Below are positions 51,579 to 62,096 of a stretch of DNA of 64,000 bases, piece by piece. The position numbers were made by a program, and so were the translations under genes. This stretch comes from Parasphingopyxis sp. CP4. Lineage in GTDB: Bacteria > Pseudomonadota > Alphaproteobacteria > Sphingomonadales > Sphingomonadaceae. Numbering within the stretch: the stretch's first letter is position 1; every line of letters starts with the position of its first letter. The notes beneath the pieces are model-generated. The model saw nothing but the letters and a program-made list of their open reading frames with translations. It searched no databases and had not been told where the DNA came from. The stretch is taken from contig NZ_CP051130.1 in NCBI RefSeq assembly GCF_013378055.1, positions 2,296,001-2,360,000 of the forward strand. The letters run 5' to 3'.

Positions 51579-52271
51579 TTACCTGATCGGATCGCTCTCG
51601 CCTAGCGCCGATGCGGCGGCCAGCATGGCCGGCTCATTGGGCTGTGCAGCGGCCATTGCCATGCCCCATCCAGTGCCTGCTCGTTCCAGCGCTGCGGCAC
51701 TGATCGCTACGAGCCGCAAAGCGCTACGCTCCACGGCTTGTTCGGTGCAGAGCGCGTCCAGATATTCAGCCGCTCGCGGCGAATGGACAAGAATCACCAT
51801 ATCGGGCCGGAGATGCGCGGCGAGATTGGGTGGCGGCACGCGTTTGGCGTCGTAAACCGTGGCGCGCGTTATGGTGAGGCCGCTCTCGTCAAAGGGTCGG
51901 GTCGCTGCGCCGGCAGGATGGAAGATCCGCGCCACACCATCGCCGCGCATTCGATCAGCCAGCTCGGCCACGCCGCCACTGCCAGCGATGATCTCCACAA
52001 AACCGGCCTCCTTCGCCGCCACGCCCGTCGCTGTGCCGACCGCATAGAGCGGCAAGTCGCAAAAATCCGTCAGCCCTTCCCCGCCAAACAGCGCTGCATT
52101 GGCGCTCGTCATCATGACGGCATCGAAACTTTCGGCAGATGGCGCTGTCCATGGGCATGACGTCAGTGTGAAAAGCGGCAGCAATACAGGGTTCCAGCCC
52201 GCTTCACGCGCGCGTTGCGCTGTGTGGCTGGCACCCGGTTCGGGCCGCAAGACCAACAGATCTGACGTCAT
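51579..52271 (-). CDS. hemD: Uroporphyrinogen-III synthase
   Basis: A 230-residue protein in hemD position. N-terminus VLRPEPGASHTAQRAREAGWNPVLLPLF and the later FDAVMMTSANAALFGGEG are typical. Sequence conservation in this family is low, and position after hemC is the best support. It closes hydroxymethylbilane with D-ring inversion. The start ATG 52271 overlaps the hemC stop (ATGA 52268-52271), and the Mic60-like gene follows 52 bp later. Confidence 0.88.
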   Translation of the reverse strand: MTSDLLVLRPEPGASHTAQRAREAGWNPVLLPLFTLTSCPWTAPSAESFDAVMMTSANAALFGGEGLTDFCDLPLYAVGTATGVAAKEAGFVEIIAGSGGVAELADRMRGDGVARIFHPAGAATRPFDESGLTITRATVYDAKRVPPPNLAAHLRPDMVILVHSPRAAEYLDALCTEQAVERSALRLVAISAAALERAGTGWGMAMAAAQPNEPAMLAAASALGESDPIR

Positions 52272-53188
52272 CGGGCAAATAGCGCGCGCAAGGCCGGGCT
52301 GGCGCGCTCCAACAGATCGGAACCCAGCTTTTCTGCGGTTCTCAGGCGATCATCAATCGCGCCGGACGCTTCCGCCTCGACAGTTTCGCTGCCGTCGTGC
52401 CGCAATATCTGCGCGCGGATGGTCATGACGTCATCGTCGATCTGCGCCAGAGCGGCAACCGGCGAATGACAATCGCCACCAACCGCGAGGAGCAGCGCCC
52501 GTTCGGCTTCGATGCACTGAAATGTCGCACTATCGTTGATCGCCGCGATCATCGCGCGGAGTTCGGCATCCGCCGCGCGCGTTTCGACGCCGATCGCACC
52601 CTGCTGGGCTGCCGGCAGCATCGCTTCAACCGGGATCGCTGCGCCAATATCGCTGTGCCCCAGCCGGTCCAGCCCGGCTGCTGCCAGCAAGGTGGCGTCG
52701 ATCGCGCCATTTTCGACCGCTGCGAGGCGGGTAGCGACATTGCCGCGTAGCGATTCAACAACCAGATCGGGGCGCAGAGACACTATTTGCGCCGCGCGCC
52801 GGGGCGATGACGTGCCGATCCGCGCCCCCTCAGGCAAATCGGCGATGCTATGCGCTCCAATCAGCCGGTCGCGCATATCGGCCCGAGGCAGATTGGCCGC
52901 GAGAATGATCTCGGCTGGCCGAACCGTCTCCACATCCTTCATCGAATGGACGGTGAAATCGATATCCCCTGCGCCAAGTGCCCGATCGAGCTCCTTTGTC
53001 CATAGCGCTTTTCCGCCGATTTCTGCCAATGGCCGATCCTGCACCGCATCGCCCGTCGTGCGCACGGGAACGATGGTGATGTCATCGTCTGACAGGCCAT
53101 GGGCGTTGCTCAGCGCCGACTTCACCATCTGGGCCTGGGCAAGTGCAAGCGGGGACCCGCGCGTGCCGAGTGTAAGGGGGGGTGTCAT
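52268..53188 (-). CDS. hemC: Porphobilinogen deaminase
   Basis: A 306-residue hydroxymethylbilane synthase. LTLGTRGSPLALAQAQMVKS is the N-terminus, DFTVHSMKDVE the substrate region, and AVGGDCHSPVAALAQ carries the cysteine that binds the dipyrromethane cofactor (about residue 241). It condenses four porphobilinogens. ATG 53188 is the normal start; upstream ATG 53236 lies in the divergent tsaD promoter region. The hemC-hemD-mic60 operon is separate from the hemE-hemJ pair at the origin. Confidence 0.95.
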   Translation of the reverse strand: MTPPLTLGTRGSPLALAQAQMVKSALSNAHGLSDDDITIVPVRTTGDAVQDRPLAEIGGKALWTKELDRALGAGDIDFTVHSMKDVETVRPAEIILAANLPRADMRDRLIGAHSIADLPEGARIGTSSPRRAAQIVSLRPDLVVESLRGNVATRLAAVENGAIDATLLAAAGLDRLGHSDIGAAIPVEAMLPAAQQGAIGVETRAADAELRAMIAAINDSATFQCIEAERALLLAVGGDCHSPVAALAQIDDDVMTIRAQILRHDGSETVEAEASGAIDDRLRTAEKLGSDLLERASPALRALFAR

Positions 53189-53229
53189 GAGGCTTGTGCT
53201 AGCCGGTGATGCGATGGCAGGGAAGGCCC

Positions 53230-54264
53230 ATGGCAATCATCCTGGGTCTCGAATCGAGCTGCGACGAAACCGCGGCGGCACTGGTCACCAGCGATGGGGA
53301 GATTCTGGCCCATGCGCTGGCCGGGCAGGAGGAAGAACATCGTCCCTTTGGCGGCGTAGTACCCGAAATCGCCGCGCGCGCCCATGTTGACGCCATGACG
53401 CCACTTGTTGCACAAGCCTTTGAAAAAGCAGGGCTATCAGTTGCAGATATCGATGCGGTGGCGGCCACGGCAGGTCCCGGACTGATCGGCGGCGTTATGG
53501 TCGGGCTGATGACCGGCAAGGCGCTGGCGCTGGCCGCCGACAAGCCGCTGATCGCCGTGAATCATCTCGAAGGCCATGCATTGTCGCCCCGTCTTGTGGA
53601 TCCGAGCCTCGCTTTTCCCTATCTGCTGCTGCTCGTCTCGGGCGGGCATTGCCAGCTTTTGCTGGTTGAAGGGGTCGGCGCCTATCGCCGCCTCGCCACG
53701 ACGATCGATGATGCCGCGGGCGAGGCCTATGACAAAACGGCCAAGCTGCTCGGCCTTGGATATCCGGGCGGACCCGCGGTCGAAACGGCGGCAAAAGACG
53801 GTAATCCCGACGCCGTACCCTTGCCGCGCCCCCTGTTGGGCGCCGCTGAACCCCATTTCTCCTTTGCCGGGCTGAAATCGGCCGTATTGCGGGCCAAGGA
53901 TAGCGGCGAATATGCGCGTGACGATATTGCCGCGAGCTTTCAGGCCGCAACCATCGATTGCCTGGTCGACCGCACCAAAAAAGCCCTGCATTCAGTCGAT
54001 GACGTCACTGCCCTGGTGGTCGCTGGCGGCGTCGCCTCCAATGCGGCCATTCGCGCAGCGCTTGAGGCATTGGCGGCGAGTTGGGGGCTGCCCTTTGTCG
54101 CGCCGCCGCCCTGGCTGTGCACGGACAATGCGGCGATGATCGCCTGGGCAGGCGCAGAACGCTTCGCCGCCGGGCTTGTCGATCCGCTCGATATCGCACC
54201 GCGCGCCCGCTGGCCGCTCGATGCGGATGCCGCTAAAGCTCGGGGCGCAGGAGTGAAGGCATGA
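53230..54264 (+). CDS. tsaD: tRNA N6-adenosine threonylcarbamoyltransferase
   Basis: A 344-residue Kae1/YgjD protein. [16 protein letters not shown] at the N-terminus, the metal-binding HxxxH in [14 protein letters not shown] near residue 115, and [20 protein letters not shown] follow, with [15 protein letters not shown] and [12 protein letters not shown] at the end. It makes t6A37 in ANN-decoding tRNAs with TsaB, TsaC and TsaE. The gene is divergent from hemC (41 bp apart) and coupled to gpsA by ATGA (54261-54264). Confidence 0.96.
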   Translation: MAIILGLESSCDETAAALVTSDGEILAHALAGQEEEHRPFGGVVPEIAARAHVDAMTPLVAQAFEKAGLSVADIDAVAATAGPGLIGGVMVGLMTGKALALAADKPLIAVNHLEGHALSPRLVDPSLAFPYLLLLVSGGHCQLLLVEGVGAYRRLATTIDDAAGEAYDKTAKLLGLGYPGGPAVETAAKDGNPDAVPLPRPLLGAAEPHFSFAGLKSAVLRAKDSGEYARDDIAASFQAATIDCLVDRTKKALHSVDDVTALVVAGGVASNAAIRAALEALAASWGLPFVAPPPWLCTDNAAMIAWAGAERFAAGLVDPLDIAPRARWPLDADAAKARGAGVKA

Positions 54265-55247
54265 GTATAGACCAGATCGGCGTCATCGGTGGGGGAGCAT
54301 GGGGTACGGCGCTCGCCCAATGCGCGGCGCAAAATGACAGTCCCGTCATGCTCTGGGCGCGCGAAGGTGAGGTTGTGCGCTCGATCAACGATCAATGCGC
54401 CAATCCCATGTTCCTTCCCAATGTCCAACTGTCCCGCAAAATTCGCGCGACCAGCCAGCTTGATGATCTGTCTGATTGCGATGCGATATTGGTGGTCGCC
54501 CCCGCCCAGCATGTTCGCGACATATTGGGATCCGCATCGATTGGCTTTGCGCCACTGATCCTGTGCGCGAAAGGCATTGAAGCGGGATCGAAGAAATTGA
54601 TGAGCGAGGTGGCGGCCGAAACCTATCCGGGTTCGCCGATCGCGGTCCTGTCTGGCCCGACCTTTGCGCATGAAGTGGCTGCCGGGCTGCCGGCGGCGGT
54701 CACCTTGGCCTGCGAAGATCAGGCATTGGGCGCGTCGATTGCCAAGCGGCTCGCGAGCCGCAGCTTCCGGCCCTATCTCTCGAACGATGTCGTGGGCGCC
54801 GAAATTGGCGGTGCGGTGAAGAATGTGCTCGCCATTGCCTGTGGTGTGGTTGAGGGCAAGCGGCTCGGCCAAAATGCCCGTTCGGCGCTTATTTCCCGCG
54901 GGTTTGCGGAAATGACGCGATTTGGCCTGGCGCGCGGCGCACAGGCGGAAACACTCGCCGGTCTATCGGGGCTCGGCGATCTCGTGCTGACCTGTTCATC
55001 CACCAGCTCGCGCAATTTCTCACTCGGCAAAGGCCTGGGCGAAGGGCGGTCTGCCGAAGAGCTGATGAGTGATCGGACAACAGTTGCCGAAGGTGCCCAT
55101 ACCGCGCCGGTTTTGCGGGAAGCCGCCCATGATGCGGGCGTCGAAATGCCGATTACCGAGGCGGTCTGCGCCATGCTGGAAGGCGAAACATCGGTCGAGG
55201 CAACGGTCGAAGCGCTGATGGCGCGGCCATTGAAAAGCGAACGCTAG
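54261..55247 (+). CDS. gpsA: NAD(P)H-dependent glycerol-3-phosphate dehydrogenase
   Basis: A 328-residue enzyme. The dinucleotide-binding motif [17 protein letters not shown] is at residues 6-22, [20 protein letters not shown] near 135, and [31 protein letters not shown] near 195 holds the catalytic Lys region. It makes sn-glycerol 3-phosphate for phospholipids. It overlaps tsaD, and the tsaD-gpsA pair is common in alphaproteobacteria. Confidence 0.96.
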   Translation: MSIDQIGVIGGGAWGTALAQCAAQNDSPVMLWAREGEVVRSINDQCANPMFLPNVQLSRKIRATSQLDDLSDCDAILVVAPAQHVRDILGSASIGFAPLILCAKGIEAGSKKLMSEVAAETYPGSPIAVLSGPTFAHEVAAGLPAAVTLACEDQALGASIAKRLASRSFRPYLSNDVVGAEIGGAVKNVLAIACGVVEGKRLGQNARSALISRGFAEMTRFGLARGAQAETLAGLSGLGDLVLTCSSTSSRNFSLGKGLGEGRSAEELMSDRTTVAEGAHTAPVLREAAHDAGVEMPITEAVCAMLEGETSVEATVEALMARPLKSER

Positions 55248-55260
55248 CGAGCGCTATGTA

Positions 55261-55286
55261 CTCCGGCGTAGACCGGAGCCTAGGCC
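55261..55286. repeat. REP-like palindrome, copy A
   Basis: CTCCGGCGTAGACCGGAG with CCTAGGCC after it, part of a 300 bp gap (55248-55547) that holds only repeats and no gene. The 26-mer is identical to copy B except at two bases. Confidence 0.8.
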
Positions 55287-55330
55287 TGTCCTCTCAGCGC
55301 GAATGCGGAGTACGGGGTGCTCTCAATCTT

Positions 55331-55422
55331 CCGTCATGCCGAACTGGTTTCAGCATCCCCCCATCCAAATGCACAGATACTGGCTGTGGCACAGTGGACC
55401 CTGAAACAAGTTCAGGGTGACG
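55331..55422. repeat. Divergent inverted repeat pair
   Basis: CGTCATGCCGAACTGGTTTCAG (near 55332-55353) and CCTGAAACAAGTTCAGGGTGACG (near 55400-55422) are imperfect inverted copies. This type (GTCATGCTGAACTTGTTTCAG-like) recurs in sphingomonad and other alphaproteobacterial genomes. Confidence 0.65.
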
Positions 55423-55446
55423 AATATGGCAGTTTACCGGTTTGTG

Positions 55447-55472
55447 CTCCGGCGCAGGCCGGAGCCTAGGCC
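55447..55472. repeat. REP-like palindrome, copy B
   Basis: CTCCGGCGCAGGCCGGAG with CCTAGGCC after it, same orientation as copy A and 24 of 26 bases identical. It can form a 7-8 bp GC-rich hairpin. Confidence 0.8.
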
Positions 55473-55509
55473 CGCACTCAATGGACGAGATGGCGCATGT
55501 CGGACAGGG

Positions 55510-55527
55510 CTCCGGCCTTCGCCGGAG
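55510..55527. repeat. REP-like palindrome, copy C, inverted
   Basis: CTCCGGCCTTCGCCGGAG is the inverted form of copies A and B (its complement reads CTCCGGCGAAGGCCGGAG). It lies 21 bp before the stop of the convergent SDHAF4-like gene and could terminate transcription. Confidence 0.75.
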
Positions 55528-55547
55528 CACGGACTACTACGGCAGGC

Positions 55548-55718
55548 TTAAAAGTCCCAGCAAATGCCTTCATGCTCCCAATCGCCATAGCGGGTGGGTT
55601 CGAGCATTTCCTTGCCGCTATGCTCGTGCGCCGGTTCGCCGGTCTTGGGTTCGGGCACGGGGGAGTTCGGGGTCAGATGGTCGGGGGCTTTCACCCAATC
55701 GGGTCGTTTTCCGGCCAT
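55548..55718 (-). CDS. DUF1674 / succinate dehydrogenase assembly factor 4-like protein
   Basis: A 56-residue protein ending in the SDHAF4 signature [22 protein letters not shown], preceded by [13 protein letters not shown]. The C-terminal motif is diagnostic. In mitochondria and alphaproteobacteria the family helps flavinylate succinate dehydrogenase subunit A. ATG 55718 starts the protein (MAGKRPDW). It is divergent from htpX with a 66 bp gap, and this pair is typical of sphingomonads. Confidence 0.88.
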   Translation of the reverse strand: MAGKRPDWVKAPDHLTPNSPVPEPKTGEPAHEHSGKEMLEPTRYGDWEHEGICWDF

Positions 55719-55784
55719 GTGCGTTCTCCGATTGTCAAATGCGCTGCGGATACCCATTTTGGGGCTTCAGAACGGAGACGCAAG

Positions 55785-56699
55785 GTGAACCAGGTAAAAA
55801 CGCTGATCATGCTGGCGGTGATGACCGCGCTCTTCATGGGTATCGGGTTGATGCTCGGCGGCCGGATGGGGATGATCCTCGCCTTTCTCGTGGCGGCGGG
55901 CATGAACCTTTTCACCTATTGGAATGCCGACAAGATCGTCCTCCGGATGCATAATGCGCGGCAGGTCGATGCGCATACAGCGCCGGAATTCTATGAGCTT
56001 GTCGAGGATCTTGCCGAACGCGCGCGGCTCCCCATGCCCAAAGTCTATATCGTCGATTCCCCGCATCCCAATGCCTTTGCAACCGGCCGAAACCCCGAAA
56101 ATGCGGCCGTGGCGGCAACGTCCGGGCTCCTCGAGATACTGAACCGCGATGAAGTGGAGGGGGTGATGGCGCATGAGCTCGCCCATGTGCGCAACCGCGA
56201 TACGTTGATCATGACGATGACCGCGACAATTGCCGGGGCGATCTCGATGCTGGCCAGCTATGGCTATTTCTTCCGGGGCGGCGGCGGACGCGGCGGGCTT
56301 GCTGCCCTTGTTGCAGTGTTTCTCGCGCCCTTTGCGGCGATGATCGTCCAGATGGCGATCAGCCGGACGCGCGAATATGGCGCGGATCGCGGCGGTGCTG
56401 AGATTTCCGGCAAGCCGGGCGCATTGGCTTCGGCCCTGGCGAAGCTCGCTAACGGCGCTTCGCAAATCCATAATCCGGTCGTCGATCGCAATCCGGCGAC
56501 GGCCCAGCTATATATCGTTCCCGCGCTGTTTGGCGGCGCGCGCAGCCTGTTCTCGACCCATCCGGACACGAATATCCGTATTGCCGAACTTGAAAAGATG
56601 GCCGCTGTCATGGACGCGCCAGCCGGGCGCAGCGCGATTGACGATGGCGTGTCCTCGCGCGGTGGTAGCGCGCTCAATCCGCATCGGCGCGACCGCTGA
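55785..56699 (+). CDS. htpX: Membrane zinc protease HtpX
   Basis: A 304-residue inner-membrane protease. Two N-terminal helices ([32 protein letters not shown]), the zinc motif [15 protein letters not shown] near residue 135, two further helices, and the third zinc ligand region [14 protein letters not shown]. It degrades misfolded membrane proteins. The start is GTG 55785 with GGAG about 10 bp upstream. Its stop overlaps the proposed CTG start of rsmB. Confidence 0.93.
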   Translation: MNQVKTLIMLAVMTALFMGIGLMLGGRMGMILAFLVAAGMNLFTYWNADKIVLRMHNARQVDAHTAPEFYELVEDLAERARLPMPKVYIVDSPHPNAFATGRNPENAAVAATSGLLEILNRDEVEGVMAHELAHVRNRDTLIMTMTATIAGAISMLASYGYFFRGGGGRGGLAALVAVFLAPFAAMIVQMAISRTREYGADRGGAEISGKPGALASALAKLANGASQIHNPVVDRNPATAQLYIVPALFGGARSLFSTHPDTNIRIAELEKMAAVMDAPAGRSAIDDGVSSRGGSALNPHRRDR

Positions 56700-57964
56700 G
56701 CGACGCATCCCCTCCCGGTGTTGAGAGCAGGCGGGCGGCGTTGCAGCTGCTCGATTCCGTGCTGCGCCACGAGAAATCCATCGATTCTGTGGCAAAACGC
56801 GCCTGTCGCAAGCTGGATCGCGACGAAGATCGCCGTTTGGCGCTGGCGATTGCCGGTGAAGTGCTGCGCCGATTGCCCGATTATGACGAACTGATTGATA
56901 GCGCGACCAAAAACCCGCTTTCCGATGATGCCAAGGCGCGCACCGTGCTGCGCATGGCGCTGGCCCAGACCCTGGCGCTCGGAACGCCAGCTCATGCGGC
57001 CATTTCCACGGCCTTGCCGCTGCTCGATGGGGGTCCCAAACGGCTCGTCCATGGCGTGTTCGGTACCTTGTCGCGCCAAGGGGCGAAACTCCCGGAAATG
57101 CCCAGTCTACCGGGCTTTGTAGCGGATCGCTGGGGAGAGAATTGGGGTGACGCCATGGTGGCGGACGCCGCCAAGGCGATCGCCACGCCGCCGCCGCTCG
57201 ACCTGACCCTGGCCGATCCCGAGAAAACGGCGGAATGGACGGAGAAATTGGGGGGCCATAGCTTGATGCCGGGCCATGTCCGGTGCGGCCGGGCCGCAGT
57301 GCCCGATCTGGCGGGCTATTCCGAAGGCCAATGGTGGGTGCAGGATGTATCCGCCGGGCTTCCTGCGCGCTTGTTTGGGCCCGGAAACGGGCGATCTGCG
57401 CTTGATCTATGTGCGGCGCCGGGCGGCAAGACGTTGCAGCTCGCTGCTCAGGGCTGGCAGGTGACCGCGCTCGACCGCGCAGAAAGTCGTCTCGCGCGAC
57501 TTTCGGAGAATTTGGAGCGAACCGGGCTTTCCGCCGATATCGTGACCGCCGATGCGCTGCATTGGGCAACGGCGGAGCAATTTGATGCGATCCTGATTGA
57601 TGCGCCCTGTTCGGCGACCGGGATTTTCCGCCGCCATCCCGATGTGCTGTATCGCGCATCGCCACAGATCATCGCCGAGTGTGCGAAAATCCAGCAGCAG
57701 ATGCTCGATCGCGCATCGCGATGGCTGAAACCGGGTGGGACGATCGTCTATGCGGTTTGCTCGCTCGAACCCGAAGAGGGAGAGGCGGCCACAAAGACGT
57801 TCCTGGACGCGCACCCGACGTTCGAAATCGCATCTATCGAGGGTGAAATGCTGCCATCGGGACTGGCGCCGGCACCCGAAGGCTGGGTTCGTGTGCTGCC
57901 TGGGCAGATCGACGATCCGGAGGGCGCAGACGGCTTTTTTCTTGTCCGGTTTCGGCACAGCTAG
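56696..57964 (+). CDS. rsmB: RsmB-type 16S rRNA m5C methyltransferase
   Basis: A 422-residue methyltransferase. N-terminal NusB-like domain ([17 protein letters not shown]), then [15 protein letters not shown] (SAM site), [16 protein letters not shown] (first Cys region) and [13 protein letters not shown] (catalytic Cys). It makes m5C967-type modification. The start is odd: a stop is in frame at 56666-56668 and between it and the conserved [10 protein letters not shown] only CTG 56696 can start, overlapping the htpX stop as CTGA. TTG 56741 would cut into the domain. Confidence 0.92.
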   Translation: MSDASPPGVESRRAALQLLDSVLRHEKSIDSVAKRACRKLDRDEDRRLALAIAGEVLRRLPDYDELIDSATKNPLSDDAKARTVLRMALAQTLALGTPAHAAISTALPLLDGGPKRLVHGVFGTLSRQGAKLPEMPSLPGFVADRWGENWGDAMVADAAKAIATPPPLDLTLADPEKTAEWTEKLGGHSLMPGHVRCGRAAVPDLAGYSEGQWWVQDVSAGLPARLFGPGNGRSALDLCAAPGGKTLQLAAQGWQVTALDRAESRLARLSENLERTGLSADIVTADALHWATAEQFDAILIDAPCSATGIFRRHPDVLYRASPQIIAECAKIQQQMLDRASRWLKPGGTIVYAVCSLEPEEGEAATKTFLDAHPTFEIASIEGEMLPSGLAPAPEGWVRVLPGQIDDPEGADGFFLVRFRHS

Positions 57965-58064
57965 GCTTTGATCGCACAATCTGTGCATCTTATCCCCAAA
58001 TAGCGGCCTGCTGCGGCTTGGGCTGCTTGCCGGATTCGCGGGCCTCTCCTAAGGCTTGCCGATT

Positions 58065-58727
58065 ATGGCCCGGCCCGTCCGCATAGCGCCCTCGATCCTA
58101 TCCGCAGACTTTTCCAAGCTTGGGGAAGAGGTGCGTGCGATCGATGCTGCCGGTGCCGATTGGATCCATATCGATGTGATGGACGGGCATTTCGTGCCCA
58201 ATCTCACCATCGGGCCCGGCGTCGTGAAGGCATTGCGCCCGCATACCGACAAGCATTTCGACGTCCATCTGATGATCTCGCCGGTCGATATCTTTATCGA
58301 GAGTTTTGCCAATGCGGGCGCCGATACGATCACTGTGCACCCGGAAGCCGGGCCGCATGTCCATCGCACCGTCCAGCATATCAAATCGCTCGGCAAACGG
58401 GCTGGCATCTCGCTGAACCCGGCAACGCCAATCGATATCCTGGATTATCTGCTCGAAGAGATTGATCTCGTCCTCGTGATGAGCGTCAATCCCGGCTTTG
58501 GCGGTCAGAGCTTTATCGACAGCCAGCTGCGCAAGATCGAAGCGATCCGTGCGCGCATCGATGCGCTGGGCAAGCCGATCGATCTCGAGGTTGATGGCGG
58601 CGTCGATCCGGACACCGCGCCGCGCGCTATTGCTGCTGGCGCTGATGCGCTGGTCGCTGGCACTGCGACATTCCGGGGCGGACCGGATAATTACGCGGCC
58701 AATATCCGCGCGCTGAGGGGCGAATGA
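58065..58727 (+). CDS. rpe: Ribulose-phosphate 3-epimerase
   Basis: A 220-residue TIM-barrel enzyme. [20 protein letters not shown] at the N-terminus, [19 protein letters not shown] with the metal-binding residues, [14 protein letters not shown] and the DGGVDPDTA phosphate-binding loop. It interconverts ribulose and xylulose 5-phosphates. Start ATG 58065. Its stop is coupled to the heparinase-family gene (ATGA 58724-58727). The 100 bp gap upstream contains no clear terminator. Confidence 0.96.
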   Translation: MARPVRIAPSILSADFSKLGEEVRAIDAAGADWIHIDVMDGHFVPNLTIGPGVVKALRPHTDKHFDVHLMISPVDIFIESFANAGADTITVHPEAGPHVHRTVQHIKSLGKRAGISLNPATPIDILDYLLEEIDLVLVMSVNPGFGGQSFIDSQLRKIEAIRARIDALGKPIDLEVDGGVDPDTAPRAIAAGADALVAGTATFRGGPDNYAANIRALRGE

Positions 58728-60457
58728 CGGTTGCTGAGCGGATCGACATGCCCGAGAGCGCACAGGACAGCATCGACAAAGGACGCCGGCTTATTCGGCT
58801 CGACGATGGTGGCCTTTCGCTGTCCGAGAGGCTGGCCACCCGCTTTCGTCACCTGATCTGGCGGACGCCGCTGCATCGCCTGCGGTTACGCGGCAAATTC
58901 CCGTTGAAGCTGGTTGCGGTCCCCTCCGATCCGATTCCCGGCGATCGTACGCGCGGCACATCTCTGCTCGAAGGGCGGGCGCTGTATCATGGCCAGGAAA
59001 TCGCGCTGGCCGATCTTGATTTCGCTGCGCTTGATGTTTCGCCCGGTCTCGCAAAATATCTGCAGAGCTTCGAATGGTTGCGCGATCTCGCCTCGGCGGG
59101 TTCGCGATCGGAAATCGTGCCGATCGCCGAAGCGCTGATGCGCAACTGGCTCGAAACGCATAGCGGCAAGGTTGCTGAATCTGCATGGCGACCGGATATG
59201 TGGGGCCAGCGCGTGTTGCTCTGGACGAGCTACGCGCCGCTGATCCTCTCATCGGATGACCTCGTCTATCGGTCGGCCGTTCTCAACACGCTGGCGCGCG
59301 GTGCGCGTCATCTTGATCGTGCGGCGCCCAAGGAAAGCCCGGGTTTGACGCAGGTGCGCGCCTGGGCCGGTATCACTGGCGCGGGCCTGCTCGTCCAAGG
59401 CGGCGAACCGCGCGTTGCGCGGGGCGAGGCCGGGCTTGAGCGCGCATTGAGCCAGACTCTGACCGCCGATGGCGGAATCATCTGCCGCTCGCCCATCGCC
59501 CAGCTCGATCTTGTGGAAACGCTTGGCATGTTGCGTGCTGCCTATGATGCGCGCGCAATGGAGTTTCCGGTTGCCTTCCAATCGGCCCTGTCTTTCGCAG
59601 TTCCAGCCTTGCTTGGGGTGACGTTGGGCGATGGCGGACTTTCGAGCTGGCAGGGCGGACCTCCCATTCCCGGTCGCCGGATTGCCGCAGCCATCGAAGC
59701 AACTGGGCACCGCGCCTTGCCGCTGCGCCAGGCGCGCGATTGGGGCTATCAGCGGATGGCCGCCGGAGACACGGTGCTGGTGGTCGACGGGGCTCCACCG
59801 CCTTCGATGCGCCTTGAGACAGGCGGTTGCGCGTCAACGCTGGGCTTTGAGCTATCGCACGGGCCGCATCGCATTGTCGTCAATTGCGGCGGCGCTGGCG
59901 GTACTGCACTCCCCAAAAGCTTTGCCGATGGTTTGCGGACGACTGCGGCCCATTCGACACTCACCGTGGCCGACAGCAATTCCACCGCCCTCAATCCCGA
60001 TGGGTCGCTGGGACGTGGGGTTGTCGAGGTCGAGCTGAGCCGCGCAGAACGCAATGGCGTGTCCCGGTTGACTGCCAGCCATGATGGCTATGTTCAGCGC
60101 TATGGCTTCGTCCATAAGCGCCAGCTTGGCCTGTCCGAAGATGGCGACGAGTTGCGCGGCGAAGATGTGCTGCTGCCCGGCGGGCGCGGGAAATCGGACG
60201 GCGCAGCCTTTGCCGTCCGCTTCCATCTCGGCGCGGATGTCGACGTCACACCAACGGCGGACAATATGGGCGCTCTCCTCAAGATGGATGGCGGGCCGGC
60301 CTGGCATTTCCGGTGTCGGGGCACCGGGTTGATGATCGACGATAGCGTCTGGATCGATGAAAAATCCCGCCTCTGCAAAACCAAACAGCTTGTATTGGCC
60401 GGTGAGGCCGCGCCCGGCGGCACCACTATCGGCTGGCTCTTCCGTCGTGCGGGATAG
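58724..60457 (+). CDS. Heparinase II/III-family protein
   Basis: A 577-residue protein. Residues 20-330 are an alpha/alpha-toroid region ([49 protein letters not shown]), and residues 360-570 are a beta-sandwich ([34 protein letters not shown], the heparinase II/III pattern). No signal peptide is visible, so it may act in the cytoplasm or be exported otherwise. Substrate is unknown. It is fixed between rpe and purH in sphingomonads and is not in a polysaccharide-utilisation cluster. Confidence 0.85.
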   Translation: MTVAERIDMPESAQDSIDKGRRLIRLDDGGLSLSERLATRFRHLIWRTPLHRLRLRGKFPLKLVAVPSDPIPGDRTRGTSLLEGRALYHGQEIALADLDFAALDVSPGLAKYLQSFEWLRDLASAGSRSEIVPIAEALMRNWLETHSGKVAESAWRPDMWGQRVLLWTSYAPLILSSDDLVYRSAVLNTLARGARHLDRAAPKESPGLTQVRAWAGITGAGLLVQGGEPRVARGEAGLERALSQTLTADGGIICRSPIAQLDLVETLGMLRAAYDARAMEFPVAFQSALSFAVPALLGVTLGDGGLSSWQGGPPIPGRRIAAAIEATGHRALPLRQARDWGYQRMAAGDTVLVVDGAPPPSMRLETGGCASTLGFELSHGPHRIVVNCGGAGGTALPKSFADGLRTTAAHSTLTVADSNSTALNPDGSLGRGVVEVELSRAERNGVSRLTASHDGYVQRYGFVHKRQLGLSEDGDELRGEDVLLPGGRGKSDGAAFAVRFHLGADVDVTPTADNMGALLKMDGGPAWHFRCRGTGLMIDDSVWIDEKSRLCKTKQLVLAGEAAPGGTTIGWLFRRAG

Positions 60458-60503
60458 CCGCCACCACTATCCTTTTTCTTTTCAGATCTAGTCAGGACTT
60501 TTC

Positions 60504-62093
60504 ATGTCGGATGTCAAAATCACCCGCGCATTGCTTTCCGTTTCGGACAAGAGCGGGCTGGTCGAATTGGGTGAAACGCTTGCGCGCCATGGTGTAGAGC
60601 TCGTCTCGACGGGAGGCACGGCCAGGGCGCTGCGCGAAGCGGGCCTCGATGTGCGCGACATATCGGACGTGACGGGTTTCCCTGAAATGATGGATGGCCG
60701 GGTGAAGACACTGCACCCAAAGGTCCATGGCGGGCTGTTGGCGGTGCGTGACAATGAAGACCATGTCGCGGCAATGGATGCACATGCGATCGGCGCGATC
60801 GATCTGGTCGTCGTCAATCTCTATCCCTTCGCCGCGACCGTCGCGCGGGGCGCGGATCGACCCGATGTGATCGAGAATATCGATATTGGCGGCCCGTCCA
60901 TGGTGCGTTCGGCGGCGAAAAACCACGCGCATGTCGCGATTGTCACGGATCCAGGCGACTATGCCGAGCTTGCCGAAGCGCTGGATGCGAATGACGGAAT
61001 GACGTCGCTCGATTTTCGCAAGCGCCTGGCCGCAAAGGCTTTTGCGGCAACCGCTGCTTATGATTCGATGATCGCGAGCTGGTTTGCCTTTGCCGATCAG
61101 GGCGAGCAATTCCCCGAGCGGCTGCAGATCCCGGTGCGCCGCAAACAGGCGCTGCGCTATGGCGAAAACCCGCATCAGGCAGCATCGCTCTATGTCCCTG
61201 AAATGCCGGGTGCCAAGGGCATTTCCCAAGCCGAACAGCTGCAGGGGAAAGAGCTCAGCTATAATAATTTCAACGACGCGGATGCAGCGCTTGAGCTGGT
61301 TTCCGAATTCGAGACCGCTGAACCGGCCTGCGTGATCGTCAAACATGCCAATCCGTGCGGTGTTGCGGCCGCTGGATCAGCGATCGATGCCTATAACGCC
61401 GCCTTTGCCTGCGACACGGTTTCTGCTTTTGGCGGGATTGTCGCGCTCAATCAGGCGCTCGATGCGGAGACTGCGAGCGCTATCACGGAGATATTTACCG
61501 AAGTTGTCATCGCACCCGACGCAGATGAGGCGGCGCGCGAAATCTTTGCCAAGAAGAAAAACCTCCGCTTGCTGCTGACTGGCGATTTTGCTGATCCTGC
61601 GCGGCCCGGGATGATGATGAAGACGATCGCCGGCGGCCTGTTGTTCCAGGCACGCGATAATGGTCGGATTAGCCAGTCTGACCTCACCGTGGTCACCGAG
61701 CGCCAGCCAACCGATCAGGAACTGGCCGACTGCCTGTTCGCCTGGACAGTGGCGAAACATGTGAAGTCAAACGCGATTGTCTACGCCAAGGATGGCAGCA
61801 CCGCTGGTGTCGGTGCCGGTCAAATGAACCGGCTGGAATCAGCGCGCATTGCCGCATGGAAGGCCAAGGACGCTGCGGAAAAGGCCGGCTGGGCGGAACC
61901 GCGCACGATCGGGTCCGCTGTGGCGTCAGATGCCTTTTTCCCCTTTGCTGATGGCCTGATGGCGGCGGTCGAAGCGGGGGCAACGGCCGTGATCCAGCCC
62001 GGCGGCTCAATCCGCGATGATGAAGTGATTGCAGCGGCCAATGAGGCGGGGCTTGCCATGGTCTTTACCGGGATGCGTCACTTCCGGCATTGA
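60504..62093 (+). CDS. purH: Bifunctional AICAR transformylase/IMP cyclohydrolase
   Basis: A 529-residue enzyme for the last two steps of IMP synthesis. The IMP cyclohydrolase domain ([53 protein letters not shown]) fills residues 1-200. The transformylase domain follows ([26 protein letters not shown], and the C-terminal [29 protein letters not shown]). Motifs are complete and length is normal. AGGA at 60494-60497 precedes the ATG. It is convergent with the flippase gene, 3 bp apart. Confidence 0.98.
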   Translation: MSDVKITRALLSVSDKSGLVELGETLARHGVELVSTGGTARALREAGLDVRDISDVTGFPEMMDGRVKTLHPKVHGGLLAVRDNEDHVAAMDAHAIGAIDLVVVNLYPFAATVARGADRPDVIENIDIGGPSMVRSAAKNHAHVAIVTDPGDYAELAEALDANDGMTSLDFRKRLAAKAFAATAAYDSMIASWFAFADQGEQFPERLQIPVRRKQALRYGENPHQAASLYVPEMPGAKGISQAEQLQGKELSYNNFNDADAALELVSEFETAEPACVIVKHANPCGVAAAGSAIDAYNAAFACDTVSAFGGIVALNQALDAETASAITEIFTEVVIAPDADEAAREIFAKKKNLRLLLTGDFADPARPGMMMKTIAGGLLFQARDNGRISQSDLTVVTERQPTDQELADCLFAWTVAKHVKSNAIVYAKDGSTAGVGAGQMNRLESARIAAWKAKDAAEKAGWAEPRTIGSAVASDAFFPFADGLMAAVEAGATAVIQPGGSIRDDEVIAAANEAGLAMVFTGMRHFRH

Positions 62094-62096
62094 TCG

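Noticed and set aside
57990-57998. DnaA-box-like TTATCCCCA before rpe
   Set aside because: A single one-mismatch 9-mer without GANTC clustering or AT-rich neighbour is expected by chance in 64 kb.
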